The position numbers were made by a program, and so were the translations under genes. DNA of 64,000 nucleotides from Roseburia_D yibonii (lineage in GTDB: Bacteria > Bacillota > Clostridia > Lachnospirales > Lachnospiraceae). This document shows, in pieces, positions 25,975 to 33,360 of the stretch (positions are counted from its first letter, which is position 1; every line of letters begins with the position of its first letter). Under the pieces are notes generated by a model. The model worked only from the letters and a program-made list of their open reading frames with translations, made no database searches and had not been told where the DNA came from. Where the stretch lies: assembly GCF_014297335.1 (NCBI RefSeq), contig NZ_JACOQH010000004.1, positions 186,001 to 250,000 on the forward strand. Reading direction: 5' to 3'.

Positions 25975-26735
25975 TCCTCGTCCTCCGTCGTCACTTCTAA
26001 GATCTGTTTTGCCAGATTCCGGTAGCACTCCGCCATGTGTGATTCCGGCAGCGCTTCCACCACTGTTTTTCCCTGGTTTTCCGCTTCCTGGACCGCACTG
26101 TCCCTCGGCAGCGTGTAGATAATGTCTCCGCCGATCTCTTTTAACGCTTTTCTTACCGTATTTTCCTCATCCGGAACATTTCTGGAATTTAAGATCACTC
26201 CCGCATAATGCGCATAACCTCTTTTTCCGAAGTTCTTTACTGCGCTCGCAATGTTGGAAGCCGCATATAAGGACATCATTTCTCCCGATGTCACGATGAC
26301 GACATCCTTCGCGTAACCGCCGCGGATCGGCATGGCGAAACCGCCACAAACCACGTCACCAAGCACATCATATAAAATGATGTCCGGCTTACAGACATCA
26401 TAAGCCTCAAGCTCCTCTAATTTTTCAAATGCCGTGATGATCCCTCTTCCCGCACATCCGATTCCCGGTGTCGGGCCTCCCGCTTCCACGCACCATACAT
26501 TTCCATAGCCGCGGTAAAGCACATCATCCACTGCAAGGTCATCGCCTTTTTCCTTGATCGCATCCAAAACCGATGTGATCCGTTTTCCTGCTGTCAGGTT
26601 TTTGGTGGAATCCGCCTTTGGGTCGCAGCCGATCTGTAATACCCGGTATCCCAGATCCGAAAACGCCGCCGCCACATTGGAGGTCGTTGTCGACTTTCCG
26701 ATTCCGCCCTTTCCGTAAATTGCAATTTTTCTCAT
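25971..26735 (-). CDS. NifH-like ATP-dependent reductase (nitrogenase iron protein family)
   Basis: A 254-aa protein with P-loop GKGGIGKS (8-15), switch-type CDPKADST and the two cysteines that bridge the intersubunit [4Fe-4S] cluster in NifH homodimers: Cys 94 in GIGCAGRG and Cys 130 in DVLGDVVCGGFAMP. It is close in length to NifH/BchL/CfbC proteins. It should pass electrons with ATP hydrolysis to the two component-1-like proteins encoded next. It is the first gene of the operon, behind a strong promoter with an iron-box-like site. No nifB, nifE or nifN is in the window, so classical nitrogen fixation is unlikely from this locus. Confidence 0.93.
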   Translation of the reverse strand: MRKIAIYGKGGIGKSTTTSNVAAAFSDLGYRVLQIGCDPKADSTKNLTAGKRITSVLDAIKEKGDDLAVDDVLYRGYGNVWCVEAGGPTPGIGCAGRGIITAFEKLEELEAYDVCKPDIILYDVLGDVVCGGFAMPIRGGYAKDVVIVTSGEMMSLYAASNIASAVKNFGKRGYAHYAGVILNSRNVPDEENTVRKALKEIGGDIIYTLPRDSAVQEAENQGKTVVEALPESHMAECYRNLAKQILEVTTEDEE

Positions 26736-26783
26736 GCTTCTCTTCCTCTTTTTTGTTGCTTCTGGTTAGTTTGTATTATTTTT

Positions 26784-26796
26784 GGTTAGTTTAGCC
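26784..26796. promoter_or_regulatory. DtxR/IdeR-like iron box
   Basis: GGTTAGTTTAGCC, an imperfect inverted repeat; extended, TTTGGTTAGTTTAGCCTTA agrees with the DtxR consensus at 14 of 19 positions by hand. A second GGTTAGTTT lies 20 nt away at 26764-26772. Both fall just downstream of the predicted transcription start of the nifH-like operon, where a repressor would block transcription. Confidence 0.5.
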
Positions 26797-26807
26797 TTAC
26801 TTTGCAT

Positions 26808-26836
26808 ATTCTAGTGATAAAGACACTCTCTGTCAA
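26808..26836 (-). promoter_or_regulatory. Promoter of the nitrogenase-like operon
   Basis: On the minus strand TTGACA (26836-26831) and TAGAAT (26813-26808) are separated by 17 nt, an almost consensus sigma-A promoter about 70 nt upstream of the nifH-like ATG. Confidence 0.75.
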
Positions 26837-26919
26837 TCTGTTTCCGCGATAAAAAATCTCATTTACTTCCGGGAAAATATCTGATTTCAGATAAATGAAA
26901 AAATGCCCTCGATTTTTTG

Positions 26920-26947
26920 TTGATTTTATAACCCAATAATGTATAAT
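26920..26947 (+). promoter_or_regulatory. Promoter of pckA
   Basis: TTGATT (26920-26925) and TATAAT (26942-26947) with a 16-nt spacer, 68 nt upstream of the pckA ATG. Confidence 0.55.
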
Positions 26948-27014
26948 AATTATGATAAGGGCAGTTTAAGGTATTACTTATTTACTAATTTTTAAGAAAA
27001 GAGGTTAAATTAAG

Positions 27015-28619
27015 ATGGCAAAAATTGATTTAAGCAAGTATGGCATTTCCGGAACCACCGAAATTGTGTACAACCCTTCTTACGAAATGTTATTTGAAGA
27101 AGAGACCAAAGCGGATCTGGAAGGTTTTGAAAAAGGACAGGTCAGCGAACTTGGTGCTGTCAACGTTATGACAGGTATCTACACCGGTCGTTCCCCGAAA
27201 GACAAATTCATCGTAGAAGATGACAATTCCAGAGATACCGTATGGTGGACTTCTGATGAATATAAGAATGATAACCATAAAGCTACTCCGGAAGCATGGA
27301 AAGCAGTAAAGGACATCGCTTTAAAAGAGCTTTCTAATAAGAGACTTTTCGTTGTAGACGCATTCTGCGGCGCAAACAAAGATACCCGCATGGCTATCCG
27401 TTTTATCGTTGAAGTTGCATGGCAGGCACACTTTGTTACCAACATGTTCATCAAACCGACTGCAGAAGAACTTGAGAACTTCGAGCCGGATTTCGTTGTT
27501 TACAACGCTTCCAAGGCAAAAGTTGAAAACTACAAAGAATTAGGCTTAAATTCTGAAACCGCTGTTGTATTCAACATCACAAGCCGTGAACAGGTTATCA
27601 TCAATACATGGTACGGCGGAGAAATGAAAAAAGGTATGTTCTCCATGATGAACTACTATCTGCCGCTTAAGGGCATCGCTTCCATGCACTGCTCCGCAAA
27701 CACTGATATGAACGGTGAAAATACCGCTATCTTCTTTGGTCTTTCCGGTACCGGTAAGACTACTCTTTCCACAGACCCGAAGCGTCTTCTGATCGGTGAT
27801 GACGAGCACGGCTGGGATGACAACGGTGTATTCAACTTCGAAGGTGGATGCTACGCAAAGGTTATCAACCTGGACAAGGATTCTGAACCGGATATCTACA
27901 ATGCGATCAAACGTAACGCTCTTCTTGAGAACGTAACACTCGACGCAGACGGAAAGATCGATTTCGCAGATAAGAGCGTAACCGAAAACACCCGTGTATC
28001 TTATCCGATCAACCATATCGAAAAGATTGTTCGCCCGATCTCTTCCGCACCGGCAGCTAAGAACGTAATCTTCTTATCCGCAGATGCATTCGGCGTACTT
28101 CCTCCGGTATCTATCTTAACTCCGGAACAGACACAGTACTACTTCCTGTCCGGTTTCACCGCAAAACTTGCAGGTACCGAGCGTGGAATCACAGAGCCGA
28201 CTCCTACTTTCTCTGCTTGCTTCGGCCAGGCATTCCTGGAACTGCATCCGACCAAATACGCAGAAGAGCTTGTTAAGAAGATGGAAAAGAGCGGCGCTAA
28301 GGCTTACCTTGTAAACACCGGATGGAACGGAACCGGAAAACGTATCTCCATCAAAGATACCCGTGGTATCATCGATGCGATCTTAAGCGGTGCGATCTTA
28401 AATGCTCCGACCAAGACCATCCCATACTTCAACTTCGAAGTTCCGACAGAACTTCCTGGTGTAGACGCTGGTATTCTTGACCCGCGTGATACTTATGCTG
28501 ATGCTTCCGAGTGGGAGAAGAAAGCACTTGATCTTGCAGACAGATTCATCAAGAACTTTGCAAAATACGAAGGAAATGACGCAGGAAAAGCTCTTGTTGC
28601 AGCTGGTCCTCAGAAATAA
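27015..28619 (+). CDS. pckA: Phosphoenolpyruvate carboxykinase (ATP)
   Basis: A 534-aa protein, full length for the ATP-dependent enzyme. It shows GIYTGRSPKDKFIVED (substrate Arg), GLSGTGKTTLS (kinase P-loop), GDDEHGWDDNGVFNFEGGCYAK (metal and catalytic residues) and NTGWNGTG. It interconverts oxaloacetate + ATP and PEP + CO2 in the cytoplasm; in fermentative gut anaerobes it often runs in the CO2-fixing direction toward succinate (known for relatives, not shown here). AAGAGG lies upstream of the ATG. Codon use is strongly biased as in a highly expressed gene. Ends at a bidirectional terminator. Confidence 0.97.
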   Translation: MAKIDLSKYGISGTTEIVYNPSYEMLFEEETKADLEGFEKGQVSELGAVNVMTGIYTGRSPKDKFIVEDDNSRDTVWWTSDEYKNDNHKATPEAWKAVKDIALKELSNKRLFVVDAFCGANKDTRMAIRFIVEVAWQAHFVTNMFIKPTAEELENFEPDFVVYNASKAKVENYKELGLNSETAVVFNITSREQVIINTWYGGEMKKGMFSMMNYYLPLKGIASMHCSANTDMNGENTAIFFGLSGTGKTTLSTDPKRLLIGDDEHGWDDNGVFNFEGGCYAKVINLDKDSEPDIYNAIKRNALLENVTLDADGKIDFADKSVTENTRVSYPINHIEKIVRPISSAPAAKNVIFLSADAFGVLPPVSILTPEQTQYYFLSGFTAKLAGTERGITEPTPTFSACFGQAFLELHPTKYAEELVKKMEKSGAKAYLVNTGWNGTGKRISIKDTRGIIDAILSGAILNAPTKTIPYFNFEVPTELPGVDAGILDPRDTYADASEWEKKALDLADRFIKNFAKYEGNDAGKALVAAGPQK

Positions 28620-28642
28620 ATCTGTTCGGATAAACGATCATC

Positions 28643-28679
28643 AAAAAACGGATGTGAAATTTTTCACATCCGTTTTTTT
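28643..28679. terminator. Bidirectional terminator pckA / YdcF-like gene
   Basis: AAAAACGGATGTGAAA and TTTCACATCCGTTTTT form a 16-bp stem with A- and T-runs on both sides, between convergent genes. Confidence 0.9.
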
Positions 28680-28714
28680 CTTTCTGCCCTTTTCTTCCTG
28701 CCAGTTTCCCGCTG

Positions 28715-29494
28715 TTACTTTCCCGATGTCACGACATCCTGCACCGTATAATAGGACACCCCGAGCACTTCCCGCAAAAAATACGTTGGGAAATACAAAA
28801 GATCTGTGGATGCACCATAGGCGTAAGTCGTAAATCCACACGCTTCTGCCAGCATCCGCGCGCGGTACTCGTGAAATTCGCTGGTGATAATGACCGCTTT
28901 CTCTCCCATCCCGCGCGCTTCAAAAATCTGTCTGGAAAACGCCATATTTTCCGCCGTCGAGACTGACCGGTCCTCCAGGATCAGACGGTTCTCTTCGATC
29001 CCTTTCTCTCTTAGATACGCGTACATGCAGGAAGCCTCAGAGATCTCCTCGTCCGCTCCCTGTCCGCCGGAAAGCACGCAGGACGCTTCCGGGTGTGTGG
29101 AAAGATAGGCATCTGCCGCATCCAGCCGCTCCTGTAAGATCCTGCTCGGACGTGTCCCCTTCACTTTACATCCAAGCACGATGACCGGTGTCGCCGGATC
29201 CGGCGCTTTTTTGTATCCTGCCGCCGCAATGCGCACTGCGGAAACGGCAAGAAGCAGACATACTGCCACAGCAGCGATCCGCACCACCCACTCGGCAATG
29301 CAAAATCCCCTGTTTTCCCGAAGCATGGATAACAGGCCTGACACATACTTCTGCTTGCCGGTATAAAAAAACGCCAGTGCCGACAGGCACATCCCCGCGA
29401 AATTTCCGACATTTAAGATTCCTTTCAGCAAAAGCGGCAAAAAGAACCAACAAAAAAATATAAGTTCGATACACATAAAAACCGTCCGTCGCAT
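28715..29494 (-). CDS. YdcF/SanA-family (DUF218) membrane protein
   Basis: A 259-aa protein with three or four N-terminal membrane helices (residues 5-95) followed by a DUF218 domain: VIVLGCKVKGTRPSRILQERLDAA, CVLSGGQGADE, SEASCMYAYL and AVIITSEFHEYRARMLAE. Family members (YdcF, SanA, ElyC) act at the envelope; some influence lipid II carrier or vancomycin tolerance, but the chemistry is unknown. It converges with pckA. Confidence 0.85.
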   Translation of the reverse strand: MRRTVFMCIELIFFCWFFLPLLLKGILNVGNFAGMCLSALAFFYTGKQKYVSGLLSMLRENRGFCIAEWVVRIAAVAVCLLLAVSAVRIAAAGYKKAPDPATPVIVLGCKVKGTRPSRILQERLDAADAYLSTHPEASCVLSGGQGADEEISEASCMYAYLREKGIEENRLILEDRSVSTAENMAFSRQIFEARGMGEKAVIITSEFHEYRARMLAEACGFTTYAYGASTDLLYFPTYFLREVLGVSYYTVQDVVTSGK

Positions 29495-29557
29495 TTCTCT
29501 CCTCCGCTTCCGATCTCTTTTCCTGTAACAGTTCCCGCGGCCTGAGACCGCTGTTTT

Positions 29558-30760
29558 TTACCTCAGATACGCGTCCAGCACTTCTGCCCGCTTCTCCCAG
29601 GTATGTGCCTTCCATGCCGCCTCATAGCCCTCTGCCGCGATACGCTCTGCCGTTTCCGGATCATCCAGCAGTTCCTTTACAATCTCCGGCAGACGTTCGA
29701 TCTGCTTTAACGCAAAGAAGCGCAGCTCTTTTCCATCCGAAAACAGTTCACGCAGATAGATGCTGTCATCCGTAAGCGCCACACTGCCATTCAACATGGC
29801 GGTAAAGATGCGGTCATGCACCCCGTCCTTAAACCACGGCATGACATTTAAGCAGATCCTGCCGTTTTGCACCGCGCGCACACACTCCGCAGAATCCACC
29901 TGTCCGCCGCACCAGATCAGGTTTTCCCGCTTCGCGCAGATCAGTTTATCCCAGTCCTTGCCAAACAGATGCACATTGATCCCGGCTTCTGCCAGCGCAC
30001 AGACCGCTTTTGCCCGGAAATAGGTCCGCACATAGAGATCCAGAAATACCATGGATACCATTCCGGTCTTTAAGTCCTCCGTGGAAAGCTCCCCGATCTC
30101 CTCGCGCAGATTTTTGATCAGTGCCTCGTGCAGTGACAGATCCGTGTGCGCGATCATATCGTCAATGATCCGGTAATAGTAATCGATATACTCTTTCGAC
30201 TGCATCGGAAAATGCTTTGCAAGATCCGGAAGCGGCGCATAATTCCCGATAAATATGACATCATACTTCCGTTCCAGGTATGGGATCAGGCTTTCCTTAG
30301 AAGCAGCTTCCCCCGGATCCCGGAGTAGCAGATTTCCCGCCGTTGGCAGAAAATGCACCTCATTCCACGGATAAAACTCCCTTATAAACGCCACATGCTG
30401 GCGATCCAGACAGAATACGGTCATGCCCGGATGTTTTTTTTCCAGATATTTGTGATAGTAAAGCGGGTGATCGACCAGAAGATTTAAGCACTTTACCTGC
30501 ATTGCTTCCCAGATCGTCTCCCCTTTTTCCCACACAAACGCTTCCTCGCCACCAAGACCGATAAAATTAAACGTGATCATTGCGGTTCCTTTCGGCTTGC
30601 AGAACTTTGCCAGTTTTTTTGCGCTCTCCTTCGCGTTCGACATGTCCACCCAGAACACCGCACAGCCCTTTTCTTTAAAATGTACTTCAAGCTGTCTGGA
30701 AAAATAACTCAAAGTTTCGATCGCCCCGCGAAAAAGAATGATCTTATGAATCTCTGCCAC
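29558..30760 (-). CDS. Glycosyltransferase family protein (CgeB-like)
   Basis: A 400-aa soluble protein. The N-terminal half is a divergent Rossmann region (FWVDMSNAKESAKKLAKF, NLLVDHPLYYHKYLE). The C-terminal half has the Glyco_trans_1_2 pattern: INVHLFGKDW, VQNGRICLNVMPWFKDGVHDRIFTAMLNGS and LRELFSDGKELRFF followed by TWEKRAEVLDAYL. This is typical of CgeB/spore-maturation or surface glycan transferases. It probably transfers a sugar from a nucleotide donor; acceptor unknown. Standalone between the YdcF-like and UPF0210 genes. Confidence 0.75.
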   Translation of the reverse strand: MAEIHKIILFRGAIETLSYFSRQLEVHFKEKGCAVFWVDMSNAKESAKKLAKFCKPKGTAMITFNFIGLGGEEAFVWEKGETIWEAMQVKCLNLLVDHPLYYHKYLEKKHPGMTVFCLDRQHVAFIREFYPWNEVHFLPTAGNLLLRDPGEAASKESLIPYLERKYDVIFIGNYAPLPDLAKHFPMQSKEYIDYYYRIIDDMIAHTDLSLHEALIKNLREEIGELSTEDLKTGMVSMVFLDLYVRTYFRAKAVCALAEAGINVHLFGKDWDKLICAKRENLIWCGGQVDSAECVRAVQNGRICLNVMPWFKDGVHDRIFTAMLNGSVALTDDSIYLRELFSDGKELRFFALKQIERLPEIVKELLDDPETAERIAAEGYEAAWKAHTWEKRAEVLDAYLR

Positions 30761-30790
30761 TTTTTCGTTCCCTTCCTCATAAATCGGTAT

Positions 30791-30834
30791 AAAAAAGATA
30801 CCTCTCCCGCGTTCCTGCCTGCGGAAAAGGTATC
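30791..30834 (-). terminator. Terminator of the UPF0210/ACT operon
   Basis: On the minus strand GGATACCTTTTCCGC pairs with GCGGGAGAGGTATC across a short loop and runs into TTTTTTATACC, directly after the UPF0210 stop. Confidence 0.8.
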
Positions 30835-30846
30835 CTGCATTTTTTT

Positions 30847-32211
30847 CTAGTTCTTAAAGCTGTGAATCGGTGCCGGGATTCTTCCGCCACGGTTGATAAA
30901 CGCATCACAGGAATATTTGTTGACCGGCATGATCGGCGCATATCCGAACAGTCCGCCAAATTCTACCGTATCTCCAACATCTTTTCCGATAACCGGGATC
31001 AGACGTGCCGCTGTGGTCTTCTGGTTTACCATACCAAGCGCCATCTCATCCGCAATGATACCAGAGATCGTGGTTGCCTTGGTATTGCCCGGGATCGCGA
31101 TCATATCCAGTCCAACGGAGCATACGCAGGTCATTGCCTCTAATTTTTCCAGCGTGATGGCATTTGCCTGTACCGCATCGATCATTCCCTGATCCTCGCT
31201 GACCGGAATGAACGCGCCGCTCAAGCCGCCGACATAGGAAGATGCCATAACACCGCCCTTTTTCACCTGGTCGTTTAAGAGCGCCAGTGCCGCCGTAGTT
31301 CCCGGCGCACCCGCATATTCAAGTCCGATCTCACATAAAATATCCGCCACACTGTCTCCCACTGCCGGAGTCGGTGCAAGAGAAAGGTCTACGATACCAA
31401 ATGGAATATTTAAAAGTTTGGAAGCTTCCTGCGCTACCGCCTGGCCAACACGGGTAACCTTGAACGCGGTCTTTTTGATCGTCTCACAAAGTACCTCGAA
31501 GTTCTCGCCACGTACTTTTTCAAGCGCAGTCTTTACAACACCCGGTCCACTGACACCGACATTGATGATCGCATCTGCCTCGGTCACACCGTGGAACGCT
31601 CCCGCCATGAACGGATTATCGTCCGGGGCGTTACAGAATACCACGAGTTTCATGCAGTCTACGGAATCACGGTCTTTGGACTGTTCCGCAACTTCGAGTA
31701 AGATCTCTCCCATCAGTTTTACCGCATCCATGTTGATACCGGTCTTGGTAGACGCAAGGTTTACCGAACTGCACACGCGCTCGGTGCGGCAGAGTGCCAT
31801 CGGAATGGAACGGATCAGCATTTCATCTGCCTTTGTCATTCCCTTGGACACCAGTGCGGAATAGCCGCCGATCAGATTGACACCGACTGCCTTTGCCGCG
31901 CGATCCATCGTATCCGCGATCGTTGCGAAATCCTCCGGCTTTTTACATGCCGCGCCGCCGACCAGTGCGATCGGAGTAACCGAGATACGTTTGTTTACGA
32001 TCGGAATTCCGAATTCCCGCTCGATCTTTTCTCCCACAGCCGCAAGATCCTTCGCCACTGTCGTGATCTTGTTGTAGATATTATCATTTAACTTCTGTAA
32101 ATCAGAATCAATACAGTCTAACAGGCTGATTCCGATCGTAATGGTGCGGACATCGAGATTCTCCTGTTCCACCATGTTGTTTGTTTCTTTGACTTCCCAA
32201 ATGTTTATCAT
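30847..32211 (-). CDS. UPF0210/PFL-family protein (DUF711)
   Basis: A 454-aa protein matching the UPF0210 family along its length: NLDVRTITIGISLLDCIDSD, TPIALVGGAACKKPEDF, GINMDAVKLMGEI, INVGVSGPGVVKTAL and GLDMIAIPGNTKATTISGIIADE. The structure-based family relation is to glycyl-radical-enzyme-like folds, but no radical Gly motif is evident and the biochemical role is unknown. It follows the ACT-domain gene by 18 nt, an arrangement conserved in many Firmicutes, so the ACT protein is probably its regulatory partner. Confidence 0.92.
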   Translation of the reverse strand: MINIWEVKETNNMVEQENLDVRTITIGISLLDCIDSDLQKLNDNIYNKITTVAKDLAAVGEKIEREFGIPIVNKRISVTPIALVGGAACKKPEDFATIADTMDRAAKAVGVNLIGGYSALVSKGMTKADEMLIRSIPMALCRTERVCSSVNLASTKTGINMDAVKLMGEILLEVAEQSKDRDSVDCMKLVVFCNAPDDNPFMAGAFHGVTEADAIINVGVSGPGVVKTALEKVRGENFEVLCETIKKTAFKVTRVGQAVAQEASKLLNIPFGIVDLSLAPTPAVGDSVADILCEIGLEYAGAPGTTAALALLNDQVKKGGVMASSYVGGLSGAFIPVSEDQGMIDAVQANAITLEKLEAMTCVCSVGLDMIAIPGNTKATTISGIIADEMALGMVNQKTTAARLIPVIGKDVGDTVEFGGLFGYAPIMPVNKYSCDAFINRGGRIPAPIHSFKN

Positions 32212-32229
32212 GCTCTCTCCTCGTTCCTG

Positions 32230-32514
32230 TTAGATTCTGTGCATCTGCTCAAAAATTTCTTCTTTCTGACATTTAATGCTGACGCCGATCTGCTCGCCTA
32301 ATTTTTCCAGATCTGTCGCACATTCTCCGAATGCCTTGTCTGCTCCGCCCATATCAACGATCATCATCATGTTGAAAAATCCCTGCACGATCGTCTGTGA
32401 AATATCAAGTACATTGATATGCGCGTCCGCAAGATAGGTGCAGACCTTTGCGATGATACCTACGGTATCCTTTCCGACTACGGTAATAATTGTCTTGTCA
32501 ACTGTGTTTTCCAT
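32230..32514 (-). CDS. ACT-domain protein (UPF0237)
   Basis: A 94-aa ACT domain: IITVVGKDTVGIIAKVCTYLADAHINVLDISQTIVQGFFNM. Such domains bind amino acids and dimerise. The ATG at 32514 is chosen over one eight codons upstream because GAAAGGATAAAAAA precedes it. Paired with the UPF0210 gene in one operon. Confidence 0.9.
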   Translation of the reverse strand: MENTVDKTIITVVGKDTVGIIAKVCTYLADAHINVLDISQTIVQGFFNMMMIVDMGGADKAFGECATDLEKLGEQIGVSIKCQKEEIFEQMHRI

Positions 32515-32561
32515 TTTTTTATCCTTTCTTTTTCCCATTTATTGCTCAGCCTGATTCGCTG

Positions 32562-33359
32562 TTACACACTTACAAACTCTGAAACCTCATCCCGCTTCGC
32601 GACAGAGATCGAAAAATCCGATCCGTCGTAAGGGTTATCTCCCATGGTCACTTCGAGGCGCACCGTTTCATAGGCAAGCTTTGCATAGTTATTTTCCTTG
32701 CTCAGGTGTCCCAAAATGATCTTTTTTATCTTATCATGCAGTACTTTTCCAAGGAGCTGACCGGACGCCTCATTGGACAGATGTCCCCGCTCTCCTAAGA
32801 TCCTGCGTTTTAACGGATAGGGATAGCTTCCCGCCTGAAGCATACGGATGTCATGGTTCGCTTCTAACAATAATACATCTAATCCCTGTAACTTGTCTAT
32901 AATATAATCATCATATTTTCCAAGATCCGTGGCAACCGCCACTTTCTTTGTGTCATGCTCCATCACATAGGCGACCGGATTTGCCGCGTCATGCGAAATG
33001 GAAAACGGCTTTACCGTAATATCACCGATCGTAAACGCCTCATCCGGCAGGATCGGATGGAACAGACTCTCATCCACCTTTCCCACGGAGGAAGTATGTA
33101 AGATCGCATCGATCGTCTCTTTCGTCCCGTACATCGGGATCCCATATTTTCTTGCGACAACACCGAGCCCCGCAATGTGGTCGGAATGCTCATGTGTGAT
33201 CAGTATCCCGTCCATTTCCGCAGTCTTTAGTCCGATGCTGTTTAATCCGTTTTCGATCCGCTTTCCGCTGATCCCGGCATCCACGAGCAGATGACAGTCA
33301 TCTGTCCCCGCATAGATACAGTTTCCACTGCTGCCGCTTGCTATACTGCATAAATCCAT
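32562..33359 (-). CDS. MBL-fold metallohydrolase (YycJ/WalJ-like)
   Basis: A 265-aa metallo-beta-lactamase-fold hydrolase with CSIASGSSGNCIYAG, the metal motif THEHSDH, ISHDAANPVAY, ATDLGKYDD, LLEANHD and ILGHLSKENN. This set matches YycJ/WalJ-type proteins linked to DNA handling and cell-wall homeostasis; in Bacillus it sits with walRK, which is absent here. It follows the FtsA-like gene by 1 nt, so both are co-transcribed. Confidence 0.88.
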   Translation of the reverse strand: MDLCSIASGSSGNCIYAGTDDCHLLVDAGISGKRIENGLNSIGLKTAEMDGILITHEHSDHIAGLGVVARKYGIPMYGTKETIDAILHTSSVGKVDESLFHPILPDEAFTIGDITVKPFSISHDAANPVAYVMEHDTKKVAVATDLGKYDDYIIDKLQGLDVLLLEANHDIRMLQAGSYPYPLKRRILGERGHLSNEASGQLLGKVLHDKIKKIILGHLSKENNYAKLAYETVRLEVTMGDNPYDGSDFSISVAKRDEVSEFVSV

Positions 33360-33360
33360 T

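Noticed and set aside
17903..26735. Operon encodes a true N2-fixing nitrogenase
   Set aside because: No nifB, nifE or nifN in view, short component-1 proteins, and the NifD Cys275/His442 FeMo-cofactor contexts are not recognisable.
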